Positions 1 to 8,741 of a DNA stretch of 64,000 bases are shown here, piece after piece. This DNA comes from JAOBAU01 sp034667465. Lineage in GTDB: Bacteria > Acidobacteriota > Thermoanaerobaculia > Gp7-AA8. Position numbers and translations under genes: made by a program. The stretch lies in assembly GCA_034667465.1 (NCBI GenBank), contig JAXDJV010000027.1:62001-126000 (forward strand). The letters run 5' to 3'. Within the stretch, counting starts at the first letter, position 1; the number at the start of each line of letters is the position of its first letter. The notes under the pieces were generated by a model. It was not told the DNA's origin, did no database searches, and worked only from the letters and a program-made list of their open reading frames with translations.

Positions 1-693
1 ACGGCTGTACGGGCATCGTCGCAGCTCGACCGCGCCTGGCGCTTCGTCGACGAACAGATCGACGATGGCGCGCAGGTCTACGTCGTCTATCCGATCATCG
101 AAGAATCGGAGAAGCTCAACCTCAAGCCGCTGACCGCCGGCTTCGACGCCACCGAGAAGCGCTTTCCGAAGCGGCGCATCGGAATGCTGCACGGCCGGAT
201 GAGCGCGGCGGAAAAGGAAGACGTCATGCAACGCTTCAAGGCGGGGCAGATCGACATCCTCGTCAGCACGACCGTCATCGAGGTCGGCATCGACGTCCCG
301 AACGCATCGATCATGCTGATCATGGACGCGCATCGCTTCGGACTGTCGCAGTTGCATCAGCTGCGCGGACGCGTCGGCCGCGGCACGCGCGCGTCGTACT
401 GCATCCTGGTCTCTGATGACGAGAAGGACCGCCTCGCCGTCTTCGCGAAAACCCGCGACGGCTTCGAAGTCGCCGAGCGCGATCTCGAAATCCGCGGTCC
501 CGGCGAATTTCTCGGCACGCGGCAGTCCGGCGTGGCGCGCTTCCGCTTCGGCAACATCCTGCGCGATCACGACCTGATGGACAAAGCGCGCGACGTCGCC
601 ATTGAGGTGATCGGGAAAGAAGGTCCGGTGCGCGCGGAAGAGCTCGCACGAAAGATCCTCGGCGTGCGGTTGGCGACAGCCACACGCGACTGA
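1..693 (+). CDS. recG: ATP-dependent DNA helicase RecG, C-terminal part (5' end outside window)
   Basis: The reading frame is open from the first base, so only the last 230 residues are visible. They cover the second helicase lobe of RecG, the enzyme that remodels stalled replication forks and branched recombination intermediates. Visible signatures are GRM followed by 'MQRFKAGQIDILVSTTVIEV', the GIDVPNA segment, and the motif VI region with QLRGRVGRG, all characteristic of RecG/Mfd-type SF2 translocases. The C-terminal stretch with ERDLEIRGPGEFLGTRQSG is specific to RecG. A 58-nt gap separates it from trpS. The N-terminal wedge domain and Walker A motif lie upstream of the window. Confidence 0.95.
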   Translation, partial: TAVRASSQLDRAWRFVDEQIDDGAQVYVVYPIIEESEKLNLKPLTAGFDATEKRFPKRRIGMLHGRMSAAEKEDVMQRFKAGQIDILVSTTVIEVGIDVPNASIMLIMDAHRFGLSQLHQLRGRVGRGTRASYCILVSDDEKDRLAVFAKTRDGFEVAERDLEIRGPGEFLGTRQSGVARFRFGNILRDHDLMDKARDVAIEVIGKEGPVRAEELARKILGVRLATATRD

Positions 694-751
694 CATCGCG
701 CGCAGATCACTTCTGCTACACTCGCGCGTCTTTTTTACGGGTGAAATTCCA

Positions 752-1786
752 TTGAGCAAACCAGATGTAGAAAGGCCCGGCCTGCGGCTTGGGCAGTTCG
801 TCCTCAGCGGACTCCGTCCGACCGGGCGCGTCCACCTCGGCAACTACTTCGGTGCAGTGCGCAACTGGGTGCGTCTCCAGGAGACGTATCGCTGCTACTA
901 CTTCGTCGCCGACTGGCACGCGCTGACGTCCGACTACGCCGATCCTTCGTTCATCCATCAGTCGACGTTCGAAGCGGTCGCCGACTGGCTCGCGGCCGGA
1001 CTCGATCCGAAGAAGTGCACGATCTTTCTGCAGTCGGAAGTGAAGGAGCACGCCGAGCTTCATCTGCTCCTGTCGATGACGACGCCGCTGCCGTGGCTCG
1101 AGCGCGTGCCGACGTTCAAAGATCAACAGGAGAAGCTCGAGGACAAAGATCTCAACACGTACGGCTTCCTCGGCTACCCGCTGCTGCAGACCGCCGACAT
1201 CATTGTTTACCGCGCGAACTGCGTGCCGGTCGGTGAAGATCAGGCGTCGCATCTCGAGCTGTCACGCGAGATCGTCCGCCGCTTCAACAACTTCTATGGT
1301 GATGTTTTCCCGGAGCCGCAGGCGCTCTTTACCGAGTCGCCGAAAGTTCCCGGACTCGACGGTCAGAAGATGTCGAAGTCGTATCGCAACACGATCCCGC
1401 TCACTGCCAGCGCCGACGAAGTGCGCGCGCTGGTGATGACGATGTTCACCGACCCCAACCGCATTCGCCGCAAGGATCCGGGCAATCCCGACATCTGCAA
1501 TCTCTTCCAGTTCCACAAGCTCTTCTCCGATGCGGAGACGATCGAGCGCGTCGACCGCGAATGCCGGACCGCGCAGATCGGTTGCGTCGATGACAAGAAG
1601 CTGCTCGCGGAGATCATCATCGAGCACCTTCGTCCCATTCGGGCGCGGCGCGAAGAGATCGATCGCGATCCGTCGATCGTCTGGGACACGCTGCGCGAAG
1701 GCAACCGCGCCGCGCGTGAGCGGGCAGGCGAAACGCTCGAGCTCGTCCGCAAGGCGATGAAGGTCGAATATCCGGAACTGCGATGA
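752..1786 (+). CDS. trpS: Tryptophanyl-tRNA synthetase
   Basis: Class I aminoacyl-tRNA synthetase that charges tRNA-Trp, 344 residues (usual 330-350). The HIGH-type motif appears as HLGN in SGLRPTGRVHLGNYFGA near residue 25, and the KMSKS loop as GQKMSKSYRNT near residue 205. The start is TTG at 752, preceded by a GGGTGA Shine-Dalgarno-like run at 739-744; no ATG lies nearby in this frame, and the HIGH motif begins about 20 residues in, as expected. It overlaps scpA by 4 nt (ATGA). No T-box or Trp leader was seen in the 58 nt upstream. Confidence 0.96.
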   Translation: MSKPDVERPGLRLGQFVLSGLRPTGRVHLGNYFGAVRNWVRLQETYRCYYFVADWHALTSDYADPSFIHQSTFEAVADWLAAGLDPKKCTIFLQSEVKEHAELHLLLSMTTPLPWLERVPTFKDQQEKLEDKDLNTYGFLGYPLLQTADIIVYRANCVPVGEDQASHLELSREIVRRFNNFYGDVFPEPQALFTESPKVPGLDGQKMSKSYRNTIPLTASADEVRALVMTMFTDPNRIRRKDPGNPDICNLFQFHKLFSDAETIERVDRECRTAQIGCVDDKKLLAEIIIEHLRPIRARREEIDRDPSIVWDTLREGNRAARERAGETLELVRKAMKVEYPELR

Positions 1787-2646
1787 CCGAAGAAGAGAAA
1801 AGTGCAGCGACGACGGTTGAGCCGGAAGGTGCGGAGACCGCGCCGCCCGTCGTCCACACTCCCGACGCGACGACTCCCGAACCGGAGCTCGACGAGTCCG
1901 CGTACAAACTGACGCTGCCGTCGTTTCACGGGCCGCTCGATCTGCTGCTGCATCTCATCCGGCAGCACAAGGTCGACATCTACGACATCCCCATCCTGCT
2001 GATCACGCAGCAGTACAACGCGTACCTCGAAGCGATGGAGGAGTTGAATCTCGAAGTGGCCGCCGACTACATCTACATGGCGGCGCTGCTCATTCACATC
2101 AAATCGAAAATGCTGTTGCCGCGTGACGAGACCGCCGAGGAAATCGAAGATCCTCGCAAAGAGCTCGTCGATCGTCTGCTCGAATATCAGCGGTTCAAAG
2201 CGGTCGCGGAAACGTTCGCGGAGCTCGACGTCGTTCGCATGGGCGTCTGGTCGCGGCCGCCGGTGAAACTGCCGGAGAACGAACCGCCGGAGCTCGACAT
2301 GAGCGAGGTCTCGCTCTTCGATCTCATCGACGCGTTCCGCACCGCGCTCAATCGCTACCGACAGAATCATCCGCAGTCGGTCGAGTTGCAGCGGCTCACG
2401 CACAAAGTCTCCGAGAAGATGCGGGAGTTGTACGTGAAGCTCCAGGAGAAGTCGCCGATCCGCCTGCAGTGGTTTCTGGAAGGACGCGGACGCAACGAGC
2501 TGATCGCCGTATTTCTCGGCATGCTCGAGCTCGTGCGCCTCGGCGGCATCGCGCTGCAGCAGAGCGACAACTTCGGCGAGATCCTCATCGGCCGCACCGA
2601 GCAGGCGATCGATGAAGAGACGTTCGCGATCTTCGACTCCGCATAA
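1783..2646 (+). CDS. scpA: Segregation and condensation protein A
   Basis: ScpA is the kleisin of the bacterial SMC-ScpAB condensin, which bridges the SMC heads during chromosome segregation. 287 residues. After an acidic, Pro/Thr-rich tail of about 40 residues comes the diagnostic kleisin start (LPSFHGPLDLLLHLIRQHKV), followed by a helical N-domain with DYIYMAALLIHIKSKMLLP. The C-terminal winged-helix region (RGRNELIAVFLGMLELVRLG) contacts SMC. It overlaps trpS by 4 nt and is followed after 10 nt by scpB, the usual pairing. No smc gene is in the window. Confidence 0.95.
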   Translation: MTEEEKSAATTVEPEGAETAPPVVHTPDATTPEPELDESAYKLTLPSFHGPLDLLLHLIRQHKVDIYDIPILLITQQYNAYLEAMEELNLEVAADYIYMAALLIHIKSKMLLPRDETAEEIEDPRKELVDRLLEYQRFKAVAETFAELDVVRMGVWSRPPVKLPENEPPELDMSEVSLFDLIDAFRTALNRYRQNHPQSVELQRLTHKVSEKMRELYVKLQEKSPIRLQWFLEGRGRNELIAVFLGMLELVRLGGIALQQSDNFGEILIGRTEQAIDEETFAIFDSA

Positions 2647-2656
2647 GGAAAAACGA

Positions 2657-3445
2657 ATGGAAGCCACTGAATTACGGGCCGCACTCGAGGCCATCCTTTT
2701 CATCTCCAACGAACCGGTGAACGTCGACAATCTCGTCGAAGCGTTTTCCGACGAAGGGAGAGAAGCGGTCGTCGCGCAGCTCGACGAGATCAAGCGAACG
2801 CTCGATGCCAGCATCGGCGGCTTCATGCTCGAACAGACTGCCGGCGGCTGGCGTTTCGCGACGCGCGCCGAGCACGACCCGATTCTCAAAAAGTACTTTT
2901 CGAAGAAAGGTGAGAACCGCCTTTCGCTCGCCGCGCTCGAAACGCTGGCCATCGTTGCCTATCGTCAGCCGATCACCGCGCCGGAAGTTTCCGACATTCG
3001 CGGCGTCAACTCGACGGCCGTCATCCGCACGCTGCTCGAGCGGCGAATGATTCGCGTCGCCGGACGCAAGAACGTCGTCGGCAGTCCGTTTCTCTATCGC
3101 ACCACGAAAGATTTTCTCGTCCACTTCGGACTCAACGACATTCGCGACATGCCGCGTCTCGAAGAGTTCGGCGATCTGATCGGCGAGAGCATGAACGAGG
3201 ATCTCGTCATGGCCATCGCAAACGCGCCGCAGACGCCGGAGTCGGAAGTGATCGCCACCGATGAGTCGGCGAGCGAAGGGGAGATCACTGCTGCCGCGAT
3301 CGCCGCGCTCGATGGTGAAGACGCGCCGCCCGTCGAAGAGAGTGGAACGCAAATCGAATCAACGGCGACGGAGTCGGAAGCGAACGCCGATGTTGTCGTG
3401 TACGATGATCGCGATCAACCGCAACAGATGCGCGACGACGAGTGA
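2657..3445 (+). CDS. scpB: Segregation and condensation protein B
   Basis: ScpB dimerises on ScpA within the SMC complex. 262 residues. The frame is open further upstream, but ATG 2657 is chosen because AAGGA (2645-2649) sits about 8 nt before it and because MEATELRAALEAILF matches the usual ScpB N-terminus. Two winged-helix domains are visible: LRAALEAILFISNEPV at the start, and LAALETLAIVAYRQPITAPEVSDIRGVNS near residues 95-120. The last 70 residues are acidic and low in complexity. Its TGA overlaps the next start. Confidence 0.94.
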   Translation: MEATELRAALEAILFISNEPVNVDNLVEAFSDEGREAVVAQLDEIKRTLDASIGGFMLEQTAGGWRFATRAEHDPILKKYFSKKGENRLSLAALETLAIVAYRQPITAPEVSDIRGVNSTAVIRTLLERRMIRVAGRKNVVGSPFLYRTTKDFLVHFGLNDIRDMPRLEEFGDLIGESMNEDLVMAIANAPQTPESEVIATDESASEGEITAAAIAALDGEDAPPVEESGTQIESTATESEANADVVVYDDRDQPQQMRDDE

Positions 3446-4389
3446 TGCAGGAAGAGCGATTGCAAAAAATCATCGCCCACGCGGGCGTGGCGTCACGCCG
3501 CGAAGCGGAAGCGATGATTCGGGAGGGGCGGGTCACGCTGAACGGCCGCGTGGTCACGGAGCTCGGCACGAAGGCGAACGCCGAGCGCGATCACATCAAG
3601 GTCGACGGCAAGCTCATCTCGAGCGCCGAGGAGCATCGCTACATCCTTCTCTACAAGCCGAAGGAAGTGATGACCACGGTCGAAGATCCGCAGGGTCGTC
3701 GCACCGTCATCGATCTCGTTCGCGGCATTCGTGAACGCATCTATCCCGTCGGCCGTCTCGACTATCACAGCGAAGGTCTCGTGCTGCTCACCAACGACGG
3801 CGAGCTCGCCTTCAAGGTCTCGCATCCGACGCACGGTTCCGTGAAGACGTATCACGTGAAAGTGCGCGGCGTTCCCGAAGAGCGGATGATCGACAAGCTC
3901 CGCCGCGGCATCACCATCGAAGGCAAACGCACACTGCCGTGTGAGATCGAGCGGCTGAAAACAACCGGCCGCAATGAAGACGAAGGGAACAGCTGGTTCG
4001 AAGTGAAGTTGCGCGAAGGGCGCACGCATCAGATCCGCAAGATGTTCCAGGCGGTCGGACATCCGGTCTCGAAACTTCGCCGCGTCGCCATCGGACCGCT
4101 TTCCGATCCGAAGCTGACGCCCGGCGTGTGGCGCGAGCTGACCAAACAGGAAGTGAAGCAGCTCGCATCGATGAAAGAGCTGAAGCCGAAGGCGATCCCG
4201 AAACCGCGGCAGCCGCGGCGCGCGCCGGTCACCCCTTCATCGCGAAAAAAACCGAGCGGCGCTGCGAAAGCGAAAGGCTCGTCGTCGAAGAAAGCCGCGC
4301 CGCGCCGCACGTCGTCCGACAAACCGGCGCGCAAACCGGCGGCACGTAAACCTGCTGCTCGTACCGCGCGCACCGCACGCCGCGGCTGA
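3445..4389 (+). CDS. rluB: 16S/23S rRNA pseudouridine synthase, RsuA/RluB/E/F family
   Basis: Converts a specific rRNA uridine to pseudouridine. An N-terminal S4 RNA-binding domain (LQKIIAHAGVASRREAEAMI) is followed by the catalytic core with the conserved GRLDYHSEGLVLLT motif; its Asp is the nucleophile. The REGRTHQIRKMF motif is near residue 195. After about residue 240 there is a basic tail of roughly 70 residues rich in Lys, Arg, Ala and Pro, with repeats of ARKPAA, which probably helps bind RNA. The start may be ATG 3445 or GTG 3442; both overlap the scpB stop. The exact target (RluB versus RsuA) cannot be read from the sequence. Confidence 0.88.
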   Translation: MQEERLQKIIAHAGVASRREAEAMIREGRVTLNGRVVTELGTKANAERDHIKVDGKLISSAEEHRYILLYKPKEVMTTVEDPQGRRTVIDLVRGIRERIYPVGRLDYHSEGLVLLTNDGELAFKVSHPTHGSVKTYHVKVRGVPEERMIDKLRRGITIEGKRTLPCEIERLKTTGRNEDEGNSWFEVKLREGRTHQIRKMFQAVGHPVSKLRRVAIGPLSDPKLTPGVWRELTKQEVKQLASMKELKPKAIPKPRQPRRAPVTPSSRKKPSGAAKAKGSSSKKAAPRRTSSDKPARKPAARKPAARTARTARRG

Positions 4390-4398
4390 TCGCATCCG

Positions 4399-5103
4399 AT
4401 GAGCGCGACGTCGCAGGAGCCGCTCATCGTTGCCATCGACGGCCCGTCCGGCGTCGGCAAGACCACGGCCAGCCGGCTCGTTGCCAGCGCGTTGCATCTT
4501 CCGCACATTGATACCGGCGCGATGTACCGCGCCATCGCACTCGCTGCGAAGCGCGCAGGCGTCGCGCTCGATGACGAACCGAAGCTCGACGCGCTTGCGT
4601 CCGCGGCTACGATCGACTTCACCCCGGGCGAGCGCGCACGCGTTCTACTGGATGGAGAAGACGTCACCGATTTCATCCGCACGCCGGAGATGAGCATGGC
4701 CGCCAGTCATGTCTCGGCCGTTCCCGCCGTTCGCCGCGTGCTCGTCCGTTTGCAGCAGGCGATGGGCCGCCGCAAAGGGGGAGTGCTCGAAGGGCGCGAC
4801 ATCGGCACGAAGGTCTTTCCGGAAACGCCGCACAAGTTTTTTCTGACGGCTCGTCCCGAAGTGCGCGCCCAGCGCCGGTACAGAGAGCTGCTGGCAAAAG
4901 GAACCGCCACCGATCTGCAGCAGGTTCTGGCCGAGACGATCCAGCGCGACACCCAGGATTCGACGCGTGCCGATTCGCCGCTTTCCTTCGACGACAGCTA
5001 CACCGTCATCGACACCTCGGACCGGTCAATCGAGGAAGTTGTCGAAGCCATCGCCGGGCATGTCAGCGCACGCTCCGGCAACCGCTCTGCTGGCTTGCCT
5101 TGA
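4399..5103 (+). CDS. cmk: Cytidylate kinase
   Basis: Phosphorylates CMP/dCMP to the diphosphate using ATP. 234 residues, typical. The P-loop GPSGVGKTT lies near residues 16-24, followed by the conserved DTGAMYRAIAL segment that binds the nucleotide. The GRDIGTKVFP motif and the Arg-rich lid (RRYRELLAKG) are present. The cmk-rpsA order is conserved in many bacteria. The stop overlaps the -35 hexamer of the predicted rpsA promoter. Confidence 0.95.
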   Translation: MSATSQEPLIVAIDGPSGVGKTTASRLVASALHLPHIDTGAMYRAIALAAKRAGVALDDEPKLDALASAATIDFTPGERARVLLDGEDVTDFIRTPEMSMAASHVSAVPAVRRVLVRLQQAMGRRKGGVLEGRDIGTKVFPETPHKFFLTARPEVRAQRRYRELLAKGTATDLQQVLAETIQRDTQDSTRADSPLSFDDSYTVIDTSDRSIEEVVEAIAGHVSARSGNRSAGLP

Positions 5104-5129
5104 CTCACTGCAATCGCGGCCCTTACACT
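5100..5129 (+). promoter_or_regulatory. Predicted sigma-70 promoter for rpsA
   Basis: TTGACT at 5100-5105 (5/6 to consensus) and TACACT at 5124-5129 are separated by 18 nt. The predicted transcript would have a leader of about 75 nt before the rpsA ATG at 5213. Found by eye only. Confidence 0.5.
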
Positions 5130-5212
5130 CCCCATTTCGACGCGTATCAACAATTTAGCGCGAACAAGAGCCCCAGGCAGACTGCCGGGATTCCAGGGAG
5201 GTCCCCCGATTC

Positions 5213-7000
5213 ATGGTGTCGAGCGACGATCCGAAAAAGAACAACTCCAGGCTCCGTGACGGGGACACCGGCGACCTCGAAGGTCTTGGGATGGACCAGC
5301 TTCTCGACATGTACGAGAAGAAGATGTCCAACTTTGCCGAGGGCGATATCGTCCGCGGGAAGATCCTGAAGGTGGGACCGGCGGAAGCGGTCGTCGACAT
5401 CGGCTATAAATCGGAAGGACTTCTGCCGATCACCGAAGTCACTTCGTGGAACGGTGAGGTCCAGGTAAAAGTCGGAGACGAAGTCGAGGTTTACGTCGAA
5501 CGTCTCGAAAGCTCAAACGGTTACGTGCTGCTGTCGCGCGAAAAAGCGCAGCGCATGCTGATCTGGGATCGCATCGAAGCGGCGTTCAAAGACGATCAGG
5601 CCATCACCGGCCGCGTCGTCGACCGGGTCAAAGGCGGGCTGGCCGTCGACGTCGGCGGCGTGAAGGCGTTCCTTCCCGGATCACTCATCGATACCAAGCC
5701 GGTCAAGAATCTCGATGCGCTGAAAGGGCACGAGTACAAGTTCAAGATCGTCTCGTTCGACAAGAAACGGAACAACATCGTTCTTTCGCGTCGTGCAATT
5801 GTCGAGGTCGAACAGGCCTCCGCGAAGAAGGACACCTTCTCCCGTCTCGAAGAAGGGAAACTGACTCACGGCGTCGTCAAGAACATCACCGACTACGGCG
5901 TGTTCGTCGACCTCGGCGGCGTCGATGGTCTGCTGCACATCACCGACATTTCGTGGGGCCGCGTCAATCACCCGAGCGAATACTTCAACGTTGGCGATGA
6001 GATCGAAGTCATCGTCCTGAAATTCGATCCGGCCGCGGAACGCGTTTCGCTCGGCTACAAACAGAAGTCGCAGGATCCGTGGGTCGACGTCGTCGAGCGC
6101 TATCCGCTCGGAACGAAAGTCTCCGGCAAGGTCGTCTCGCTCACCGACTACGGCGCGTTCGTCGAGCTCGAAGAAGGGGTCGAAGGACTCATTCACGTCT
6201 CCGAAATGTCGTGGACGCGCAAAGTGCGCAATCCGTCGAAGCTGCTCTCGATCGGCACGCATGTCGAAGCGGTCGTCTCCGACGTCAACGTGCAGAATCG
6301 CCGCATCTCGCTCTCGCTCAAAGCGCTCGAGCAGAACCCGTGGGAAACGATCGCCGAGCGCTATCCGGTCAACGCCACGATCACCGGCAAGGTCCGCAAC
6401 CTCACCGACTTCGGCGCATTTGTCGAAGTGGAAGAGGGGATCGACGGACTGATTCACATCTCCGACATGTCGTGGAACCGCCGGCTCAAGCATCCGAACG
6501 AAGTGCTGAAGAAGGGCGACACCGTCACCGCGCGCGTCATCAACGTCGACGGCGAGAATCAGCGTCTGTCGCTGTCGATCAAAGAGTTCCTGCCGAACGA
6601 ATGGGACAATTTCGCGAAGTCGCATCAGATCGGCGAGGAGCTGATCGGTCACGTTGCGAAGATCACCGACTTCGGTCTCTTCATCCGACTCGCTGAAGGC
6701 GTTGAAGGTCTCGCGCATGTCTCCGAGATCAATCGCGACATGAAGGTGAAGCTCGACAAGGTCTTTCACCTCGGCGAGCCGGTTCGCGCGCGCATCATCA
6801 AGATCGACTGGACCGACAAGAAGATCGGGCTGACCACGCGCGACGTTGAGCCGTTGAGCGACGCCGAGCGCGAGCAGCACGCCGCTACCGGAGGCGCAGC
6901 CGCGCATTCGGAGCCGTCCGCAGAACATTCCGATACCGCCGCGACCGAAGGCGCGGACGAAGGCGCGCCGGCACCGCCGGATGAGACGCCGCAGAGCTGA
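5213..7000 (+). CDS. rpsA: 30S ribosomal protein S1
   Basis: 595-residue S1 protein that brings mRNA to the 30S subunit. Six S1 (OB-fold) repeats can be counted. The first two diverge (EGDIVRGKILKVG near residue 42, ITGRVVDRVKGG near 130). The next four carry typical S1 patterns: NITDYGVFVDLGGVDGLLHI, SLTDYGAFVELEEGVEGLIH, NLTDFGAFVEVEEGIDGLIH and KITDFGLFIRLAEGVEGLAH. The C-terminus is an acidic, low-complexity tail rich in Ala and Glu. The start ATG 5213 has GGGAGG about 11 nt upstream. Confidence 0.95.
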   Translation: MVSSDDPKKNNSRLRDGDTGDLEGLGMDQLLDMYEKKMSNFAEGDIVRGKILKVGPAEAVVDIGYKSEGLLPITEVTSWNGEVQVKVGDEVEVYVERLESSNGYVLLSREKAQRMLIWDRIEAAFKDDQAITGRVVDRVKGGLAVDVGGVKAFLPGSLIDTKPVKNLDALKGHEYKFKIVSFDKKRNNIVLSRRAIVEVEQASAKKDTFSRLEEGKLTHGVVKNITDYGVFVDLGGVDGLLHITDISWGRVNHPSEYFNVGDEIEVIVLKFDPAAERVSLGYKQKSQDPWVDVVERYPLGTKVSGKVVSLTDYGAFVELEEGVEGLIHVSEMSWTRKVRNPSKLLSIGTHVEAVVSDVNVQNRRISLSLKALEQNPWETIAERYPVNATITGKVRNLTDFGAFVEVEEGIDGLIHISDMSWNRRLKHPNEVLKKGDTVTARVINVDGENQRLSLSIKEFLPNEWDNFAKSHQIGEELIGHVAKITDFGLFIRLAEGVEGLAHVSEINRDMKVKLDKVFHLGEPVRARIIKIDWTDKKIGLTTRDVEPLSDAEREQHAATGGAAAHSEPSAEHSDTAATEGADEGAPAPPDETPQS

Positions 7001-7136
7001 GCCGAAACATGTTCCTTTGTGATCCCGTCGAAATGCCGGTGAGGGCAGCGCGTGCGCGGTCAGCCTCCGCCGGCGTTGCCGTCCCTCCGGCATCGCGGAT
7101 CAACGCCCGTAAAGAGTCATGACCGAGGAGGAAACA

Positions 7137-7517
7137 TTGGACCACCAGTCGGACAACGATCTGAACGACATCGCCAAAGCCGGCGTGATGACGAAGGCTG
7201 AGCTCGTCGACGAAGTGGCCCGTGTGGTTCAACTGACGAAGAAGCAGGCGGAGACGATCGTCAACATCGTCTTCGACTCGATCGTCGACTCGCTTCGCAC
7301 CGGACAGAAGATCGAGCTCCGCGGATTCGGCAGCTTCCGCCTGCGCAGCCGCAAGTCGCGCACCGGACGCAATCCGAAGACCGGCGAGAAGGTCGAAGTT
7401 CCGTCGAAGAAGATTCCGTACTTCAAGCCGGGCAAAGAACTGAAAGAACTGATCAACAAAGCGCTCGCGGAGGGCGCGGTCGAGAGCGAGACGGGCACCG
7501 GGGACGCGGCGGAGTGA
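7137..7517 (+). CDS. HU/IHF-type DNA-binding protein
   Basis: Histone-like DNA-bending protein. The core reads MTKAELVDEVARVV, then IELRGFGSFRLRSRKSRTGRNPKTGEKV, the beta-arm with the Pro-containing tip found in HU/IHF. TTG 7137 is chosen because a perfect AGGAGGAAA (7126-7134) lies just ahead; this gives 126 residues with a 17-residue acidic extension before the HU core. ATG 7119 (weak Shine-Dalgarno) and ATG 7188 (plain HU start) are alternatives. The C-terminal tail is also acidic. Whether it is HU, IHF-alpha or IHF-beta cannot be decided here. Confidence 0.85.
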   Translation: MDHQSDNDLNDIAKAGVMTKAELVDEVARVVQLTKKQAETIVNIVFDSIVDSLRTGQKIELRGFGSFRLRSRKSRTGRNPKTGEKVEVPSKKIPYFKPGKELKELINKALAEGAVESETGTGDAAE

Positions 7518-7518
7518 C

Positions 7519-8031
7519 GTGGAAGTCCTGTTCACTCCCTGGAGGTATCCCTACTTGACCGCTCCGAAGTCCGACGCGCCGCAGCCCTGTATTTTCTGCG
7601 TCGCCTTCACGTCAGAGAATCCGCGCGAAACCCACACGCTGTTCCGCAACGATCTCGGTCTGGTGATGCTCAATCGCTATCCGTACACGAACGGTCATTT
7701 GATGATCGCGCCGCGCGCGCATGAGGCGCGGCTGTACGACAGCACCGACGCTTCGCTCCGTGCATTGATCGGACTGACTGCCGAGTCTCAGCGCATCCTC
7801 TCCGACGTGTATCATCCCGACGGGTTCAACGTCGGCATGAACTTCGGACAGATCGCCGGCGCCGGAGTTGCCGATCACTACCACATGCACGTCGTTCCGC
7901 GCTGGAGCGGCGATTCCAATTTCATGACCGTGACCGCGCGTACGCGCCTCGTCCCCGAGGACCTCGACGTGACGTTCGACAAGCTCGTGCCGCACTTCAA
8001 AAACATCCGCAAGGAACTCTTCCAATCGTGA
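7519..8031 (+). CDS. HIT family hydrolase (Ap4A phosphorylase-like)
   Basis: 170-residue histidine-triad protein. The catalytic motif is HYHMHVVPRW near residue 118. The N-terminus FTPWRYPYLTAPK followed by CIFC (a Cys pair that often binds zinc) is typical of the HIT subfamily related to diadenosine tetraphosphate phosphorylase. GTG 7519 is kept because this N-terminal block is conserved in the family; an in-frame TTG at 7555 has a better GGAGGT but would remove it. The gene overlaps the next by 4 nt (GTGA). The natural substrate is not evident. Confidence 0.85.
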   Translation: MEVLFTPWRYPYLTAPKSDAPQPCIFCVAFTSENPRETHTLFRNDLGLVMLNRYPYTNGHLMIAPRAHEARLYDSTDASLRALIGLTAESQRILSDVYHPDGFNVGMNFGQIAGAGVADHYHMHVVPRWSGDSNFMTVTARTRLVPEDLDVTFDKLVPHFKNIRKELFQS

Positions 8032-8417
8032 ATCGCCGCACCATCACTGCCATGCTGTTCGCGTTGCTGGTGCCGGGCGCCGGGCATCTCTACCTCGGAC
8101 GCCGCGGCCGCGCCGCCACGTTCTTCATCATCATCGTTTTTCTCTTCATCGCCGGCCTCGGGCTCGACGGCCGGCTCTACACGACTGACGACCCGGGAGC
8201 ACTCGCAGCGCTCGCCGCGCTCGGTTCGATGGGCAGCGGCGTGTTGTATCTCGTCACGCGCGCGCTCGGTCATGTGCCGCTGTTCGGCTACTCGATCGCC
8301 GGCGACTACCGTTCGATGACGTTCGAGTACGGCACCGCGTTCGCGCTGACCGCGGGACTGATGAATCTCCTGTTGATCGTCGATGTGTTCGACATTGCCG
8401 AAGGGCGGAAAGAGTAA
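8028..8417 (+). CDS. Small multi-pass membrane protein, TM2-like
   Basis: 129-residue hydrophobic protein with GTG start overlapping the HIT stop. Residues 5-18 contain the PGAGHLYLGRRGRA pattern of TM2-domain and related small membrane proteins. Three to four membrane segments are predicted by eye (near residues 8-20, 27-45, 60-78 and 100-118). Function unknown. The tight overlap with the HIT gene and with the next small gene suggests one transcript. Confidence 0.6.
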   Translation: MNRRTITAMLFALLVPGAGHLYLGRRGRAATFFIIIVFLFIAGLGLDGRLYTTDDPGALAALAALGSMGSGVLYLVTRALGHVPLFGYSIAGDYRSMTFEYGTAFALTAGLMNLLLIVDVFDIAEGRKE

Positions 8418-8596
8418 TGCTCCGCAATCACATCGTGCTGATGTTCATCTACGCGGTCTGCGCCGGCGTCTACTTCGCGCTGCTGTGGCGGAGCGAGAAG
8501 AGGGAGCAGATCAAAATGTTCGCGATCATCTTCTGCTCGCTCTTCTTCGGCGGAATCGCCCTCGCGTGGCTGATGTATCCGTTCCCGCTGCGATGA
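8417..8596 (+). CDS. 59-residue membrane protein
   Basis: A short frame beginning at ATG 8417, which overlaps the previous stop in TAATG, and ending at TGA 8594-8596. The translation (MLRNHIVLMFIYAVCAGVYF, then ALLWRSEKREQIK, then MFAIIFCSLFFGGIALAWLM) has two membrane helices joined by a charged loop. Stop-start overlap, hydrophobic character and codon use support a real gene. Function unknown; it may form a pair with the preceding TM2-like protein. Confidence 0.6.
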   Translation: MLRNHIVLMFIYAVCAGVYFALLWRSEKREQIKMFAIIFCSLFFGGIALAWLMYPFPLR

Positions 8597-8606
8597 AGCT
8601 GTTCGC

Positions 8607-8734
8607 ACTTTATCCTGAGGAGCGCAGCGACGAAGGATCTCCGGTGCAACAGCTGAGGTGTAGCCATGTGCGGCGCACATCGCGCCAGTTGCGGCTGCCG
8701 GACCTGAGATCCTTCGCTGCGCTCAGGATAAAGT
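8607..8734. repeat. REP-like palindromic element, copy 1
   Basis: Imperfect inverted repeat: left arm 8607-8640 (ACTTTATCCTGAGG...GAAGGATCT) and right arm 8707-8734, matching except for two 3-nt insertions in the left arm. The interior also pairs partly. The arms contain the TCCTGAGCG-GAAGGATC core shared with elements at 15492, 42602 and 58976. It fills the gap between the small membrane protein and lpxB. Confidence 0.85.
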
Positions 8735-8741
8735 TCAAACA

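Noticed and set aside
694..751. T-box or Trp leader upstream of trpS
   Set aside because: The gap is too short for a T-box, and no ORF with Trp codons was found.
1363..2952. Open frame of about 530 codons on the minus strand opposite trpS-scpA
   Set aside because: It lies opposite well-supported genes, is Arg-rich and has no recognisable motifs. High GC produces many such frames (others opposite rpsA and ptsI).
3850..3870. parS-like site (TCACGTGAAA) inside the pseudouridine synthase gene
   Set aside because: Only about 10 of 16 positions match the parS consensus, and such partial matches are expected by chance at this length.
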